From a virus, in IMG/VR virus record IMGVR_UViG_3300037504_001229, positions 1 to 64,000 of that record: 64,000 nucleotides of DNA; one strand, 5' to 3'. A model generated the notes under the pieces. The model was not told the DNA's origin and made no database searches. It saw nothing but the letters and a program-made list of their open reading frames with translations. Made by a program: the position numbers and the translations under genes. This document shows, one piece after another, positions 1 to 8,841 of this stretch. The first letter of the stretch is position 1; the number at the start of each line of letters is the position of its first letter.

Positions 1-109
1 TACATTTAAGTTTTTTCCCATCCTTTTCTTCGATCTCTAATCCTTCAGTTAAAGGAAGTTTTTTAACTGTTTCTTTAGATATTGTAAATTTTTCTTGTAA
101 TCTTTGCAT
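1..109 (-). CDS. Partial unknown protein (N-terminal 36 codons)
   Basis: An open frame runs off the left window edge. It starts with ATG at 109 and is preceded by a clear AGGAG site 5 bases upstream, inside the end of the previous gene. The visible protein begins MQRLQEKFTISKETVKKL and is charged and hydrophilic. It is the third gene in the leftward portal transcription unit, so a head-assembly role (protease, scaffold or capsid neighbour) is possible by position only. No family is recognised from the fragment. Confidence 0.6.
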   Translation of the reverse strand, partial: MQRLQEKFTISKETVKKLPLTEGLEIEEKDGKKLKC

Positions 110-117
110 AATTTCTC

Positions 118-447
118 CTATCTACTTTCAAAAATTCTACCTATTCTAGAAGCTATAGTGCCATAAAAGGAATTATCCCAACCAAAATCTTGATTTAATT
201 CCTCCAATGCTTTCATTATAGAGCCTCCAATCATTCTCGATGTTTCCCATCCGTTTTTCCATGCGTCTGTAACAGTATTTGGATCTGGAATTACATTTTT
301 AATTAAGTCTACTATCTGAGGATTAGCAAATTTTTGATATTCAGGGTGATAATTATAATTACTCTCTACTATTTCGATTTTATCCCCCCTCTCTAATATA
401 ATATTATCAATTTTTACTTCTTCCTTAATTATAATAACCTTTTTCAT
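118..447 (-). CDS. Unknown protein downstream of the portal gene
   Basis: This is a 109-residue hydrophilic protein with no membrane segment or recognised motif. The ATG at 447 has a good AAGGAG site. It follows the portal gene in the same direction and has its own class 2 (TACTAATATATT) promoter-like box just upstream, which points to late expression with head genes. The N-terminal half is strand-rich (alternating V/I and charged residues) and the C-terminal half is probably helical. No function can be assigned; a small head-associated protein is an inference from position. Confidence 0.6.
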   Translation of the reverse strand: MKKVIIIKEEVKIDNIILERGDKIEIVESNYNYHPEYQKFANPQIVDLIKNVIPDPNTVTDAWKNGWETSRMIGGSIMKALEELNQDFGWDNSFYGTIASRIGRIFESR

Positions 448-468
448 AATTTCTCCTTCTTACATTAA

Positions 469-480
469 AATATATTAGTA
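469..480 (-). promoter_or_regulatory. Class 2 (putative late) promoter box
   Basis: On the minus strand the box reads TACTAATATATT, 22 bases upstream of the start codon at 447. It matches the TACTAATAT(A/T)(A/T)T box found at five other positions in the window. No -35 element is visible, as in T4-type late promoters. It lies between the portal stop and the next gene. Confidence 0.45.
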
Positions 481-497
481 TGTATATATTATTAAAG

Positions 498-2294
498 TTA
501 TTCCTTTAGCCTTTTTCCTTGTTTTTCATTCCTCATTAACTCTAACATTAGCTTTTCCTGGTCATCCATAATCGATGCATTATAGTAATGTTTACCCGCC
601 ATTGAGTGTTCAAGTAAATTATTACTTCTTTTAGCATTAAAATAGCATTCATATAAAGTACTAGGTTTTAGTCTTTCTTTTAACTTATTTCTTGTTCTTT
701 CATAGTTATCAAACATAAACCCTGATCCTTCTCCATCTTGTGGTTCCTCAGGTTCTTGTTCTCTTGTTTTCATAATATCATCGATCCATTCATCTACATC
801 GTCTCTATCCATAAAAGAAAATTTTCCAAGAATATCTTTAACGATATCAGGAGGTAATGCTTCTCCCCTTTCTAATCCAACTGCATCCCCGATATTATCA
901 AGAATATCTTTTGCAAGTCTTAATGTATCGTTTTTAATACGTAATCTATCACTACTTTCTTCTATTTCAGGAAAAGGCATAGTTAATTCAAAATCAGTAT
1001 CATAATCATATTCTTCACTAATAACAAACTGCATTCTTATAAGTTGAGTAAGTTGTTTTAAAATAGTACTTTGAACTTTATATACAGCTCTAGCAAAAGG
1101 TTTATGTTGACGTAATAAAGCTTGTCCACTTGTCCCGAAACTAGACCTATCTACTATTAAATATCCTTTTGGAATATCTGTTGCCATTATAAGTTCATCT
1201 CTAAGAAGTTCAATATCAGCTATATCATCTAAGTTTAGCCTTGGCTCTTTTATATCTAAGTTTATAAGTCCTTCTGGAGTCCATATTTCAGAATTTATAG
1301 CAAACTGTTCTTTTTCTGTTAAACTTGCTCCTAAATTTGCCCATTCTTCCCTTGCTTCATTAACAGCTTCCCATTGATCTGATTGATCCATATTTTCATC
1401 TACTGCAACTTCAAAATGTTTGATAGGAAAATTTTGAGCTCTTGCCATTGCCATAAGATTTTTTCCTGCTTGAAGCTGTCTAAAAGGAGCTAAAGCATTT
1501 ATCATTAAAGGTCTTCCAAAAGGAAAAAATTCAGATACTGTAGTAAACATTCTAAAATGACTTACATTCCAAGGAGCAAGATACATTTTTTGCCCTAACC
1601 AAAATCCAAATAAATAGTTTCTAAAATATTGAGAATAGTCTTGATCTTTTGCAGAATCATCTAATATTTTTGCTATAGCTCTTAATTTACTATCTTTTTG
1701 AATATAACTAGAAAAATTTTGATATTGTTGTTTTCTTTTATTAACTTGTGAGGCATTAAACTCTATTCGGTCTTTAACATCTTTTACTTCTATAGGAGTA
1801 ATATCTGCTATAGTTTTTTCTTTAGAATCTATAGAGTTTACCCAAAATGAATCACCAAAAAGTACTATATTAAAGGCAGTTTCATGAAGAATATCGGCAG
1901 TTACTCCTATTTTATTAAGAAAATCATATATATAGTTTTGAACTGGTTTCTTTGCTTCTACTCCAATAATCTGATTATTTACATCACTTTGAACTGTTTC
2001 GTCTGCATATAGATTAACTGCTTTTGAAAAAATAGCATTGTTATAATAAGCATAAAGTAAGGAGGAATATCTATCCATCCTATTTTTAAGAGTTTCTGAG
2101 TTTTCAAATGTATCTCTTAAAAAGAAGTTATAAAGCTCTTGTATTTCATCTGGAAATTTGACAGGTTTTAGTTTATTAGTTTTTGGATCTACATATCCTG
2201 GATGAACCGTTGGCTCATTACTTACTTGACTACTTTTTACATCAGATATTTTAAATATTCGTTTGAGATCGTTAATAAATTTATTTGAAGCCAC
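498..2294 (-). CDS. Portal vertex protein
   Basis: A 598-residue protein with the features of T4 gp20-type portals: an N-terminal segment describing positions for linked strands, a 'YADETVQSD'-like segment near residue 95, 'FGDSFWV' near 145, a central helical wing, and 'DIPKGYLIVDRSSFGTSG' near 375, typical of myovirus portals. The portal forms the dodecameric ring through which DNA is packaged and to which the neck attaches. Length is close to that of gp20 (about 520-560). The start is a GTG at 2294 with AGAGGA about 9 bases upstream. That ribosome site lies in a long hairpin whose other arm contains a class 2 promoter, so translation is probably possible only from late transcripts. It is the only confidently structural gene in the window and marks the edge of the head module. 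Confidence 0.85.
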   Translation of the reverse strand: MASNKFINDLKRIFKISDVKSSQVSNEPTVHPGYVDPKTNKLKPVKFPDEIQELYNFFLRDTFENSETLKNRMDRYSSLLYAYYNNAIFSKAVNLYADETVQSDVNNQIIGVEAKKPVQNYIYDFLNKIGVTADILHETAFNIVLFGDSFWVNSIDSKEKTIADITPIEVKDVKDRIEFNASQVNKRKQQYQNFSSYIQKDSKLRAIAKILDDSAKDQDYSQYFRNYLFGFWLGQKMYLAPWNVSHFRMFTTVSEFFPFGRPLMINALAPFRQLQAGKNLMAMARAQNFPIKHFEVAVDENMDQSDQWEAVNEAREEWANLGASLTEKEQFAINSEIWTPEGLINLDIKEPRLNLDDIADIELLRDELIMATDIPKGYLIVDRSSFGTSGQALLRQHKPFARAVYKVQSTILKQLTQLIRMQFVISEEYDYDTDFELTMPFPEIEESSDRLRIKNDTLRLAKDILDNIGDAVGLERGEALPPDIVKDILGKFSFMDRDDVDEWIDDIMKTREQEPEEPQDGEGSGFMFDNYERTRNKLKERLKPSTLYECYFNAKRSNNLLEHSMAGKHYYNASIMDDQEKLMLELMRNEKQGKRLKE

Positions 2295-2301
2295 TATATA
2301 T

Positions 2302-2344
2302 ATTCCTCTAATATAAGTATTAAACTACATTATATTAGTAGGAA
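2302..2344 (-). promoter_or_regulatory. Hairpin sequestering the portal ribosome-binding site
   Basis: Bases 2302-2316 and 2330-2344 are inverted repeats giving about 14 pairs with a one-base bulge and a 13-base loop. In minus-strand RNA the 3' arm contains the AGAGGA ribosome site of the portal gene. The 5' arm contains the class 2 -10 box. A transcript that starts from that box begins in the loop and lacks the 5' arm, so it cannot fold. Read-through RNA from upstream genes would fold and block translation. T4 uses this layout for several late genes. Confidence 0.6.
2329..2340 (-). promoter_or_regulatory. Class 2 (putative late) promoter for the portal gene
   Basis: The minus-strand sequence is exactly TACTAATATAAT. 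The expected start point, 6-8 bases downstream, falls in the loop of the adjacent hairpin. There is no recognisable -35. The same 12-mer occurs exactly at 23728 and 42734. Confidence 0.55.
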
Positions 2345-2366
2345 ATATAGATGAAAATATTATAGA

Positions 2367-2639
2367 TTACCAAAAATGTTTGCGTCTTGAAGGGCTTTTT
2401 GAAAAATCAAAATCATTATCTGTACTCCCCCAATCCATAGGAATATGAGTAGAAGTATTACCAAATACTCTTTTCATAGAGTTGGGTCTATTACAAAAAG
2501 GACAATCGTATCTATCTGGTCGATCATCCTTCATTGAAAAATAGATATCTTCTTCCCTTTCACAGTTTTCACATTCATAAGTATATGGAGTAGGTCTTTC
2601 TTCTGTTTGATTTCTATACTTTGAATCTAGTTTGGACAT
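2367..2639 (-). CDS. FmdB-like zinc-ribbon protein
   Basis: A 90-residue protein with two CxxC knuckles (C-E-N-C near residue 23 and C-P-F-C near 46), giving the treble-clef or zinc-ribbon pattern of FmdB/rubredoxin-like regulatory proteins. Such small proteins are frequent in phages, and their targets are usually unknown. The gene sits 2 bases from the Mre11-like gene, as part of the same leftward operon. The C-terminus is basic and ends in histidine and tryptophan. A nucleic-acid or protein-binding role is an inference from the fold only. Confidence 0.55.
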   Translation of the reverse strand: MSKLDSKYRNQTEERPTPYTYECENCEREEDIYFSMKDDRPDRYDCPFCNRPNSMKRVFGNTSTHIPMDWGSTDNDFDFSKSPSRRKHFW

Positions 2640-2641
2640 TT

Positions 2642-3589
2642 TTACATTACACTCCTTAGTTTTTCCTCTACGCCTTTTTTAACTTTCTTGTCTTCTATAA
2701 ATTTAGTAATAAAATCATTCCTATCAAATTTTCTTACTGTATTTTCACCAGAATCATCTTTCTGTTCACTTTCTAATGAAATGTACCTTATGTAGTAATC
2801 TCCATATTTTTGGTATACTTTTTCTTTATTAGGGGCATCTGTAATATCAAGTTTAAAATAAGGTATTTCTATATCTATTTCATCACCAAACTTAATAGTA
2901 TAAAAGTCAAAAAATTTAGGAATATCAATAAGCTCTTCTTCTTTAGTTTCTATGTCTATAACATTTAGTTGACAGTTAATACCTTTTTCGTCATATCGAG
3001 TTATAGTATCTACTCCTACATATTCTCCATCAGGAATATGAACATGACCCATTCTAATGTTTTTTGTATTTAGATAGGAAATATCTATTTTATGTCCAAA
3101 GAATTCTTTATGACAAAAATGACCTATAATATAATCAAACTCTTTATTTTTATATTCAGTTAGATCTTCGTACCATTCCTTCATAGTGAGATCATTGAAA
3201 AATTTACCTGGAACCCAAGGAAGGAATAGTATTTTCAGATTACCTATATTATACACTTCTGGTTGCTTTACTAAAGTTACATTCTTATGAGTATTAAGAG
3301 GATCAATAGCCCAGTTAACTTTAGATCTATTAAATTCATGTATGCCATTTCCTGATAGGATATAAATATCCTTCATATGTTTTAGTCTATCAAGAAACTT
3401 ATGTATCATTTCATATTCTTTCGGAGTTGGTTCATTACTATGAAAGAAGTCTCCTACAAATATGGCTATGTTAGACCCGTTGTTAAGATCATGCATAGTC
3501 ACCCATTGAAAATAATCTTTTTTAACTTGGAAAAAAGGTTCTTCGTGAGTTACATGTTGATCACCGAAAAGTATTAATTTATTTTGCAT
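2642..3589 (-). CDS. Mre11/SbcD-like recombination nuclease subunit (T4 gp47 type)
   Basis: A 315-residue calcineurin-like phosphoesterase carrying the metal motifs in order: GDQH (9-12), GDFFH (46-50), GNGIHE (80-85, a variant of GNHD/E), GHFCH (about 158) and GHVH (about 182). The last third has no motif and probably forms the capping and partner-binding region. With the Rad50-like gene at 5809-7917 it should form the two-subunit exo/endonuclease that resects DNA ends for recombination-dependent replication. Four small or RNA-repair genes lie between the two subunits, which is unusual because the pair is commonly adjacent. Confidence 0.85.
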   Translation of the reverse strand: MQNKLILFGDQHVTHEEPFFQVKKDYFQWVTMHDLNNGSNIAIFVGDFFHSNEPTPKEYEMIHKFLDRLKHMKDIYILSGNGIHEFNRSKVNWAIDPLNTHKNVTLVKQPEVYNIGNLKILFLPWVPGKFFNDLTMKEWYEDLTEYKNKEFDYIIGHFCHKEFFGHKIDISYLNTKNIRMGHVHIPDGEYVGVDTITRYDEKGINCQLNVIDIETKEEELIDIPKFFDFYTIKFGDEIDIEIPYFKLDITDAPNKEKVYQKYGDYYIRYISLESEQKDDSGENTVRKFDRNDFITKFIEDKKVKKGVEEKLRSVM

Positions 3590-3590
3590 T

Positions 3591-3803
3591 TTATTCTCCT
3601 ATTATCTTTTTTGTCATTTCTTTAGCTCCGCCGCTTGCAAGAATCCAATTTTTTAATGCTATTTTCGGATTAAAATTTTCTCCCACTATAGAATCCTCTA
3701 GTTTTTTATGATGATATTCACATAAGTTAGCCCATTCATTACCATTTTTATCTAATTGAGGGTTACTAGCTTTATCATTACAATCTTTCCATGTACAAAT
3801 CAT
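3591..3803 (-). CDS. Small putative zinc-binding protein
   Basis: A 70-residue protein with C-x4-C near the N-terminus and C-x2-H-H near residue 28, a possible single zinc site of treble-clef type. The pattern resembles a minimal HNH or zinc-finger core, but no catalytic arrangement can be defended. The stop lies next to the start of the nuclease gene (1-base gap), so the two are co-translated. Function unknown. Confidence 0.5.
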   Translation of the reverse strand: MICTWKDCNDKASNPQLDKNGNEWANLCEYHHKKLEDSIVGENFNPKIALKNWILASGGAKEMTKKIIGE

Positions 3804-3821
3804 TTTTTATAATATCCTTTT

Positions 3822-4121
3822 TTACTTAGGAGGATTTTGGGACGACGGTCTAGGTCCTCCATTATCTTTAGAATTATCTCCTTTAGATATATTTTTTACC
3901 CTATATTCCTCTATAACAATTTTCCCTTCTTTAACAAGTATAAGTTCATTTTCATCAAACCATAACCATTCTTGAGGAATTTCTTTTTCCTTATCAAGTT
4001 TTTGACTTTGTAGAGCATATCTATTACACCCAGTTAAATATTCTGCTCTACATCTTACAATACCCTTATACCCTGTAATAAAATCCTTTAGTTCGTCACC
4101 TAAGTTAAACTTAAATATCAT
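3822..4121 (-). CDS. Conserved small barrel-like protein of unknown function
   Basis: A 99-residue protein beginning with a segment typical of a conserved phage and bacterial family: a 'GDELKDFITGYKGIV' opening followed by 'EYLTGCNRYALQ' and 'WFDENEL'. This pattern suggests an SH3- or KOW-like beta barrel. The last 25 residues are polar and proline-rich, probably disordered. Members are common in phages and none has an assigned activity that I can state. It lies in the recombination and RNA-repair operon. Confidence 0.5.
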   Translation of the reverse strand: MIFKFNLGDELKDFITGYKGIVRCRAEYLTGCNRYALQSQKLDKEKEIPQEWLWFDENELILVKEGKIVIEEYRVKNISKGDNSKDNGGPRPSSQNPPK

Positions 4122-4216
4122 TTATTTTCCTCCCTATCCTTATAAATAAATATATACTAATTCCGAAAAAACTTAAATACCCTACGAAGTTTAAAATATA
4201 AAATAACCACAACATA

Positions 4217-5116
4217 CTAAAAATCTACTCCTGAATAGTCTTTATTTACATCAAGAACTGTCAATCCCATTTTTTTCCATTCGCGGATTACTTGAGGACG
4301 ATCATCTATTACATATAAAACATTGTACCTATCTTTTATAAATTCTTCGTACATTTCTTTTTTTACAATATAGTCTTTCCTATGATCACCATTTTTACGG
4401 AGATGTAGTTCAAACGGAATATTTTGAAACCCACTTTCATTTAACCAGTCATATGTAATATCAAGTACAGTTTTACTAGAATTTGATTCCTTTATGTTTT
4501 CCCTTCCTGAAAATATTATAAGTTTAGTATTATCGTCTATTAATTTTTTAACTAAGCTAAAAATTTCTTTTCTTGGAGCATCCAAATAAGCCTTTAATCC
4601 CTCATAAGGACTTCTACCAAGATGTTTAATGGCTAAAGTTCCATCAACATCACATATAATACAATCGAGTAAACTTTCATTATAAGGGATAGGTTCAGGC
4701 ATTTTGTGAACATATTTCCAATACATTCCTTCAATAACTTTCCTTCCTACACTTTTATCGCCTCTTTTAAGATCCCTTTCTATACATTCTTGAACAGGAA
4801 CTTCCAAGAAATCATCTATTACTTCGAAAGATATATTATAATGTTCAGCTATATTTCTAAAAGTTACATGATGTATAGGGTTAAAGTTTGTGTCATCAAT
4901 AACTACTGAGTATCCTTCGTCTAAATACATAGTAATAAGTTGATCTCTAACTCTTACTATTATTTTTTCATTTTGTTTAGACCACTTTGAAAAATCTATC
5001 ATAGCTCTAAGATCATCTTTATTTATTCTTTTAAACCCTTGATCTTCTATTAACTTTTTTGCAAAAGTTGTTTTACCCGACGCAGGAAGTCCTTTTAGCA
5101 TTATTAGTTTAGGCAT
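4217..5116 (-). CDS. pseT: Polynucleotide 5'-kinase / 3'-phosphatase (T4 PseT type)
   Basis: A 299-residue two-domain enzyme. Residues 1-145 form a P-loop kinase with GLPASGKT at 9-16 and the 'VVIDDTNFNP' strand at 71-80. Residues 150-299 form a HAD phosphatase with DVDGT at 156-160, 'FSGRE' further on, and a late 'VIDDRPQV'. It heals broken RNA ends by adding a 5' phosphate and removing 3' or cyclic phosphates, so that RNA ligase can reseal them. Length and domain order match T4 Pnkp (301 residues). The Rnl2-like ligase is 3.7 kb downstream in the same operon, and an Rnl1-like ligase is at 54206. The set implies repair of host tRNA or other RNA cut by anti-phage ribonucleases. Confidence 0.93.
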   Translation of the reverse strand: MPKLIMLKGLPASGKTTFAKKLIEDQGFKRINKDDLRAMIDFSKWSKQNEKIIVRVRDQLITMYLDEGYSVVIDDTNFNPIHHVTFRNIAEHYNISFEVIDDFLEVPVQECIERDLKRGDKSVGRKVIEGMYWKYVHKMPEPIPYNESLLDCIICDVDGTLAIKHLGRSPYEGLKAYLDAPRKEIFSLVKKLIDDNTKLIIFSGRENIKESNSSKTVLDITYDWLNESGFQNIPFELHLRKNGDHRKDYIVKKEMYEEFIKDRYNVLYVIDDRPQVIREWKKMGLTVLDVNKDYSGVDF

Positions 5117-5447
5117 CAGTTATCTCCTTAATATAAAGGACATCTTCGTACAATCCATTTAAGGCTTCTAAATATTTTTCTTTACTACTTTTAAATAATT
5201 CACTTAAATAACAAACATAACTGTCCGGTAGGTTTCCAGAAAAATAAAAAGTAGATATCGTCTTCTCCAAAGTATACTTTTTACTTGATATGGTTATCTC
5301 TGTAATTTTATCATTTCTTATTTCTCCATATACTATATGTTTATGTTTGGAGCCTCCTTCTTTCTCACTTAAATCATGTTCATAATAGTAAGGAGTCTCT
5401 AATTGTTCTACACTTTCTGTTATTTTCTTATTCACATAGTTAATCAT
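5109..5447 (-). CDS. Unknown protein
   Basis: A 112-residue soluble protein, rich in Y, E and K, with no recognised motif, signal or membrane segment. It overlaps the start of the polynucleotide kinase gene by 8 bases, so it is translationally coupled to it. It lies between the kinase and the Rad50-like gene. Function unknown. Confidence 0.5.
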   Translation of the reverse strand: MINYVNKKITESVEQLETPYYYEHDLSEKEGGSKHKHIVYGEIRNDKITEITISSKKYTLEKTISTFYFSGNLPDSYVCYLSELFKSSKEKYLEALNGLYEDVLYIKEITDA

Positions 5448-5457
5448 TTTTTAACTC

Positions 5458-5799
5458 CTATCTTATAATAAATAAACCTGCAAAAATATCAAATTTTCCA
5501 ATAGTTTTAATATTATTTTCATCTAAATGATTTAAAAAATGATTTATTTTATCTACTGTTTTTTCTATTTCCGTAAAAATATCAGGAATATAAGCGAAAT
5601 ATCTGACAGGGGTGGTTATACCTGAATCCTCCATAAAAAATGTATGCTTTTCATACGGGCTTAATCTATAATCTATCTCCTCCATGATAGATGGCCAATT
5701 TTCAGGAGATACATCTTTTTCTTTAAGAGGATAAAAAGGTAAAATTTCTATTCCTGCTCCATAACCAATTTCCATTTCAAAATCAATACTATTTAACAT
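5458..5799 (-). CDS. Unknown protein
   Basis: A 113-residue acidic protein without recognisable motifs. A short glycine-containing N-terminus (EIGYGAGIEIL) is followed by a predicted helix near residues 77-95. It is packed 10 bases from the Rad50-like gene in the leftward operon. Function unknown. Confidence 0.5.
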   Translation of the reverse strand: MLNSIDFEMEIGYGAGIEILPFYPLKEKDVSPENWPSIMEEIDYRLSPYEKHTFFMEDSGITTPVRYFAYIPDIFTEIEKTVDKINHFLNHLDENNIKTIGKFDIFAGLFIIR

Positions 5800-5808
5800 A
5801 ATCTACTC

Positions 5809-7917
5809 CTATATATCATCAGTATATACTTTTCCGTTATTAACTGTAAAGACCTTTGCTCCAAAGTCTGCTTCTAAAAGTTCTTTTATTAGCTTTTTAT
5901 GAGTAATAACAAATATTTGTTCAAGTTCGTCTTTTTCTAGTTTGTTATTAAGATGATTGAAAGTTTCTTTTGCAATATTATCGTCTGCAAAATTCATGCT
6001 TTCATCAAGGAACAATATTTGAAGTCCAGATAAATAAGAAAAAGCATTTTTAAATCCTAAGTTAAATAAGTTTTGTTCTGCTCCAGAAGAAAGAGCTATA
6101 TCTTTTTGTTTACTTCCATATAGTATTCTTAATCCTGTTTTTGTTTCTTGCATTTCTACACTATACCTTCCGCCATATGCCTCATTAAGAAGATCATTCA
6201 TTCCATATTTTAAATCCTCTAAAAGAAAGGAAATGATATATTTAGGAAGTTCTTTTTTATAAATACTTATAGCTTCGTCATATTCATTAACTTGTTTAAT
6301 CTCTTTATTAATAGTATCCTCTACTATTTTTAGGTTTTCTTGATCCTCTTCTTTTTGTCTTTCTAGTGCCTTATTATTTTCTTCGATAAGTTTATTTTCA
6401 GCAACTATTGTATCATATTCCTTTAGTTTTTTCTCTATTCCCTCTTTTTCTTTTTCTAAACTATCTATATCTACATCAGGCATGTTTTCTAGTTGTTTAT
6501 TTTTTTCTTGTAGATCTTTTTCGATTTCTTCTATTTTATTATCTAAGGTTTCTTTTTGCTCATTATAATCATAAAAGAAATTTTCAAGGCTCTTCTTTTC
6601 TTTATATAGGGAATCTTTTTTATTTTTAATAGACTCTATCTGTACTTTTAAACTTGTTATTTTTTGTTCATTGATATTTTTCTTAGACTCTATTTCCTTT
6701 AAAATAGCTTCTCTTCGATTTTTAATCTCCTCTTGTTTTTCCTTTTCCTTTTCGTATTTAGATTTCTCTTGTTCCAAAAAATCTATTTCTTCGTCTACTT
6801 TTTCTAGTAGTTCAGATTTTTCATTTATTTCGTTTTCAACTTCCTCTTTTTCATCACTTTCAAATTCATGTCCACAAGTAGGACATTTACCCTGATTAAT
6901 AAGATATAGTTTTTCTTCTAGTGTTTTTATATTAGATTGTAAATCCCATGATTCTTTCTTTTTAGTTTCTAAAGCAGACTCATCAAACTTAGGAACTCTT
7001 TTAGGTACTAGAAAATCATATTCTTCTTGTAAGTCTTCTACTGAAGCATCATTTTGGACAACTTCTAGTTCTTTCTTTTTTTGTTCTAGAAGTTCTTCTG
7101 TATTAAGTTTTTCTAGTTCTATTTTATTAGAATCTATAGACTCAGAAATATCCTCTATTTTATTCAATAAAGAGTCTTTATCTTTAACTAAACTTTCTTT
7201 TGTTCTATTTAGTTTTTCCAATTCAAGTTTTAAGTCTTTGTAATCGTCTATTGATTGTTTGCCTATTACTATTTTATTTTCAATTTCCTTAAGTTCAACC
7301 TGATAATCTTTATACTGGTATCCATCAAAAGGAAGTATTTTATGAGAAGTAAAGTTATATTCTCTGTTTTCTAAACTATACTTTTCTTTTTCTAGTTGAT
7401 CGATTTTATTTTGTATTTGAGACTTTTCGTCTTCTAAAGATTTTATTTCTGTTGTAAAAGAAAGGTCATATATCTTTTTAAGAATATCCCTTCGTTCAGC
7501 ATCTTTAGCAGTAACAATATCCATTTGTCCTTGAAAAGATAGAATAGAAGCTGAGCAAAGTGTAGGATCAAAATAGTTTGCAAGAGCTTTGGTAACCTCA
7601 GAATTCATATTATAAATATCACTACCTATTTTACATTCTTTACTCACTCCGTTCTTTCTTGAAAATGTTGCTTGAATATCGAATGTGATATTTTGATATA
7701 GGGCTTCTAAAGATACAAGAAAGTTATTACTATCCCAGTTACAATCATCCTCTACTTTACCGAATGTTTTATTTAAAAGGAGATACGCTATTGCTCTTAT
7801 AATATGAGACTTACCATTTCCATTGGCACCAGAAATTAAATTCCACCCTTTCTGAAATTCCATTTCTGCTTCTTTAATAGCTCCATAGTTTTTAAGATAA
7901 ACATTTTTAAGTATCAT
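5809..7917 (-). CDS. Rad50/SbcC-like ATPase (T4 gp46 type)
   Basis: A 702-residue SMC-like ATPase. Walker A is GANGNGKS at 30-37. Two long coiled coils (about 150-335 and 350-530) flank a zinc hook with CPTCG near residue 343. The C-terminal head has the signature SSGAEQ near 610, and Walker B with D-loop 'LFLDES' shortly after. It pairs with the Mre11-like nuclease at 2642-3589 to bind and resect DNA ends. The length suits phage gp46 with an extended coil. The gene overlaps the next upstream reading frame by 4 bases. Identification is firm; the choice of partner follows from family knowledge. Confidence 0.92.
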   Translation of the reverse strand: MILKNVYLKNYGAIKEAEMEFQKGWNLISGANGNGKSHIIRAIAYLLLNKTFGKVEDDCNWDSNNFLVSLEALYQNITFDIQATFSRKNGVSKECKIGSDIYNMNSEVTKALANYFDPTLCSASILSFQGQMDIVTAKDAERRDILKKIYDLSFTTEIKSLEDEKSQIQNKIDQLEKEKYSLENREYNFTSHKILPFDGYQYKDYQVELKEIENKIVIGKQSIDDYKDLKLELEKLNRTKESLVKDKDSLLNKIEDISESIDSNKIELEKLNTEELLEQKKKELEVVQNDASVEDLQEEYDFLVPKRVPKFDESALETKKKESWDLQSNIKTLEEKLYLINQGKCPTCGHEFESDEKEEVENEINEKSELLEKVDEEIDFLEQEKSKYEKEKEKQEEIKNRREAILKEIESKKNINEQKITSLKVQIESIKNKKDSLYKEKKSLENFFYDYNEQKETLDNKIEEIEKDLQEKNKQLENMPDVDIDSLEKEKEGIEKKLKEYDTIVAENKLIEENNKALERQKEEDQENLKIVEDTINKEIKQVNEYDEAISIYKKELPKYIISFLLEDLKYGMNDLLNEAYGGRYSVEMQETKTGLRILYGSKQKDIALSSGAEQNLFNLGFKNAFSYLSGLQILFLDESMNFADDNIAKETFNHLNNKLEKDELEQIFVITHKKLIKELLEADFGAKVFTVNNGKVYTDDI

Positions 7918-8324
7918 CTAACCTCCTTATTTTCACTAGTAATAGATATCATATAATCTTTTATTTTGTTACACAAACTGGGGTCATCTATATCAGCAAC
8001 TTCCTCATTTATATAATTTTTTCTCTTAATCCACAATTCCTTCCCTTCTGGAGCAGGCTTCCAAGGATATTTTTTAAATCTAGAATATTTAATTTTTACG
8101 CCGTTTATTTTTGTTTTAAATTCTTCCCAAATTCTAAATCCAAGTTCAACTGCGGGTATATGTTGTTTATACTTAACTCCTACGGTTGTTTCATCGAAGT
8201 ACACGTCAGATATTTCTAAAATTTCCTCTCTCCATGTAATGTCCTTTTTTGGTTTAGAAGTATCAAACTTTCCGTAGTTTTCAAACTCATTTTTACCATA
8301 ATAATCTAAATCACTCACTCCCAT
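7914..8324 (-). CDS. Unknown protein
   Basis: A 136-residue protein with mixed strand and helix character and a central aromatic stretch (KYPWKPAPEGKELW). No catalytic motif is visible. It overlaps the start of the Rad50-like gene by 4 bases and the preceding gene by 10 bases. The tight coupling suggests it is made together with the recombination complex. Function unknown. Confidence 0.5.
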   Translation of the reverse strand: MGVSDLDYYGKNEFENYGKFDTSKPKKDITWREEILEISDVYFDETTVGVKYKQHIPAVELGFRIWEEFKTKINGVKIKYSRFKKYPWKPAPEGKELWIKRKNYINEEVADIDDPSLCNKIKDYMISITSENKEVR

Positions 8325-8830
8325 CCCCCAATAAAGAAAGTAAGTTCCTTCATTTTCCTTAGTTGTACAAAAAGTATAGGATCTGGATCTCTCACAACAT
8401 CAGCAACATAATAGTCTAGTTCAAAATCATTTACTAGTCCTGAGTCTTTAACTACATCCGAAGATTCAAATTTATGAATTCTATCAAGAATTTTACTAGG
8501 GATTTCTCCTTCATAATCTTCCAATTTTACAGGAGTTTCTATTCTCGTAATTTCCTGATTAAACTTAACTTCGAACTCATCTACTCTTACTTTAGAAATA
8601 GATATCTTTTTAAGTTTAGGAACATTATTAGTTATAGTATTTGCTACCTTGTCAGCAAGATATCCATTAATTTGCTTTGGAGCTCTCATAAATACTGTTT
8701 TAAAAGTATCTATATTAAAATTTGATTTTTCAAGTAGTTTACCTATACTATCTTTTAACTTGATAGATTCCTTCTCACCTTTTATAATAAAAGGACTTTT
8801 TTCCATTACTTGTAATTCTGTACCATTCAT
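8315..8830 (-). CDS. Unknown protein
   Basis: A 171-residue soluble protein, mostly alternating strand and helix, ending in FFIGGWE. No motif of a known family was recognised. It overlaps the following gene (7914-8324) by 10 bases and is 12 bases from the RNA ligase gene. Function unknown. Confidence 0.5.
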   Translation of the reverse strand: MNGTELQVMEKSPFIIKGEKESIKLKDSIGKLLEKSNFNIDTFKTVFMRAPKQINGYLADKVANTITNNVPKLKKISISKVRVDEFEVKFNQEITRIETPVKLEDYEGEIPSKILDRIHKFESSDVVKDSGLVNDFELDYYVADVVRDPDPILFVQLRKMKELTFFIGGWE

Positions 8831-8841
8831 TTTATATCTCC

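Noticed and set aside
6408-6895. Plus-strand frames rich in F, L and S opposite the Rad50 coiled coil
   Set aside because: They are antisense reflections of lysine- and glutamate-rich codons, not membrane proteins.
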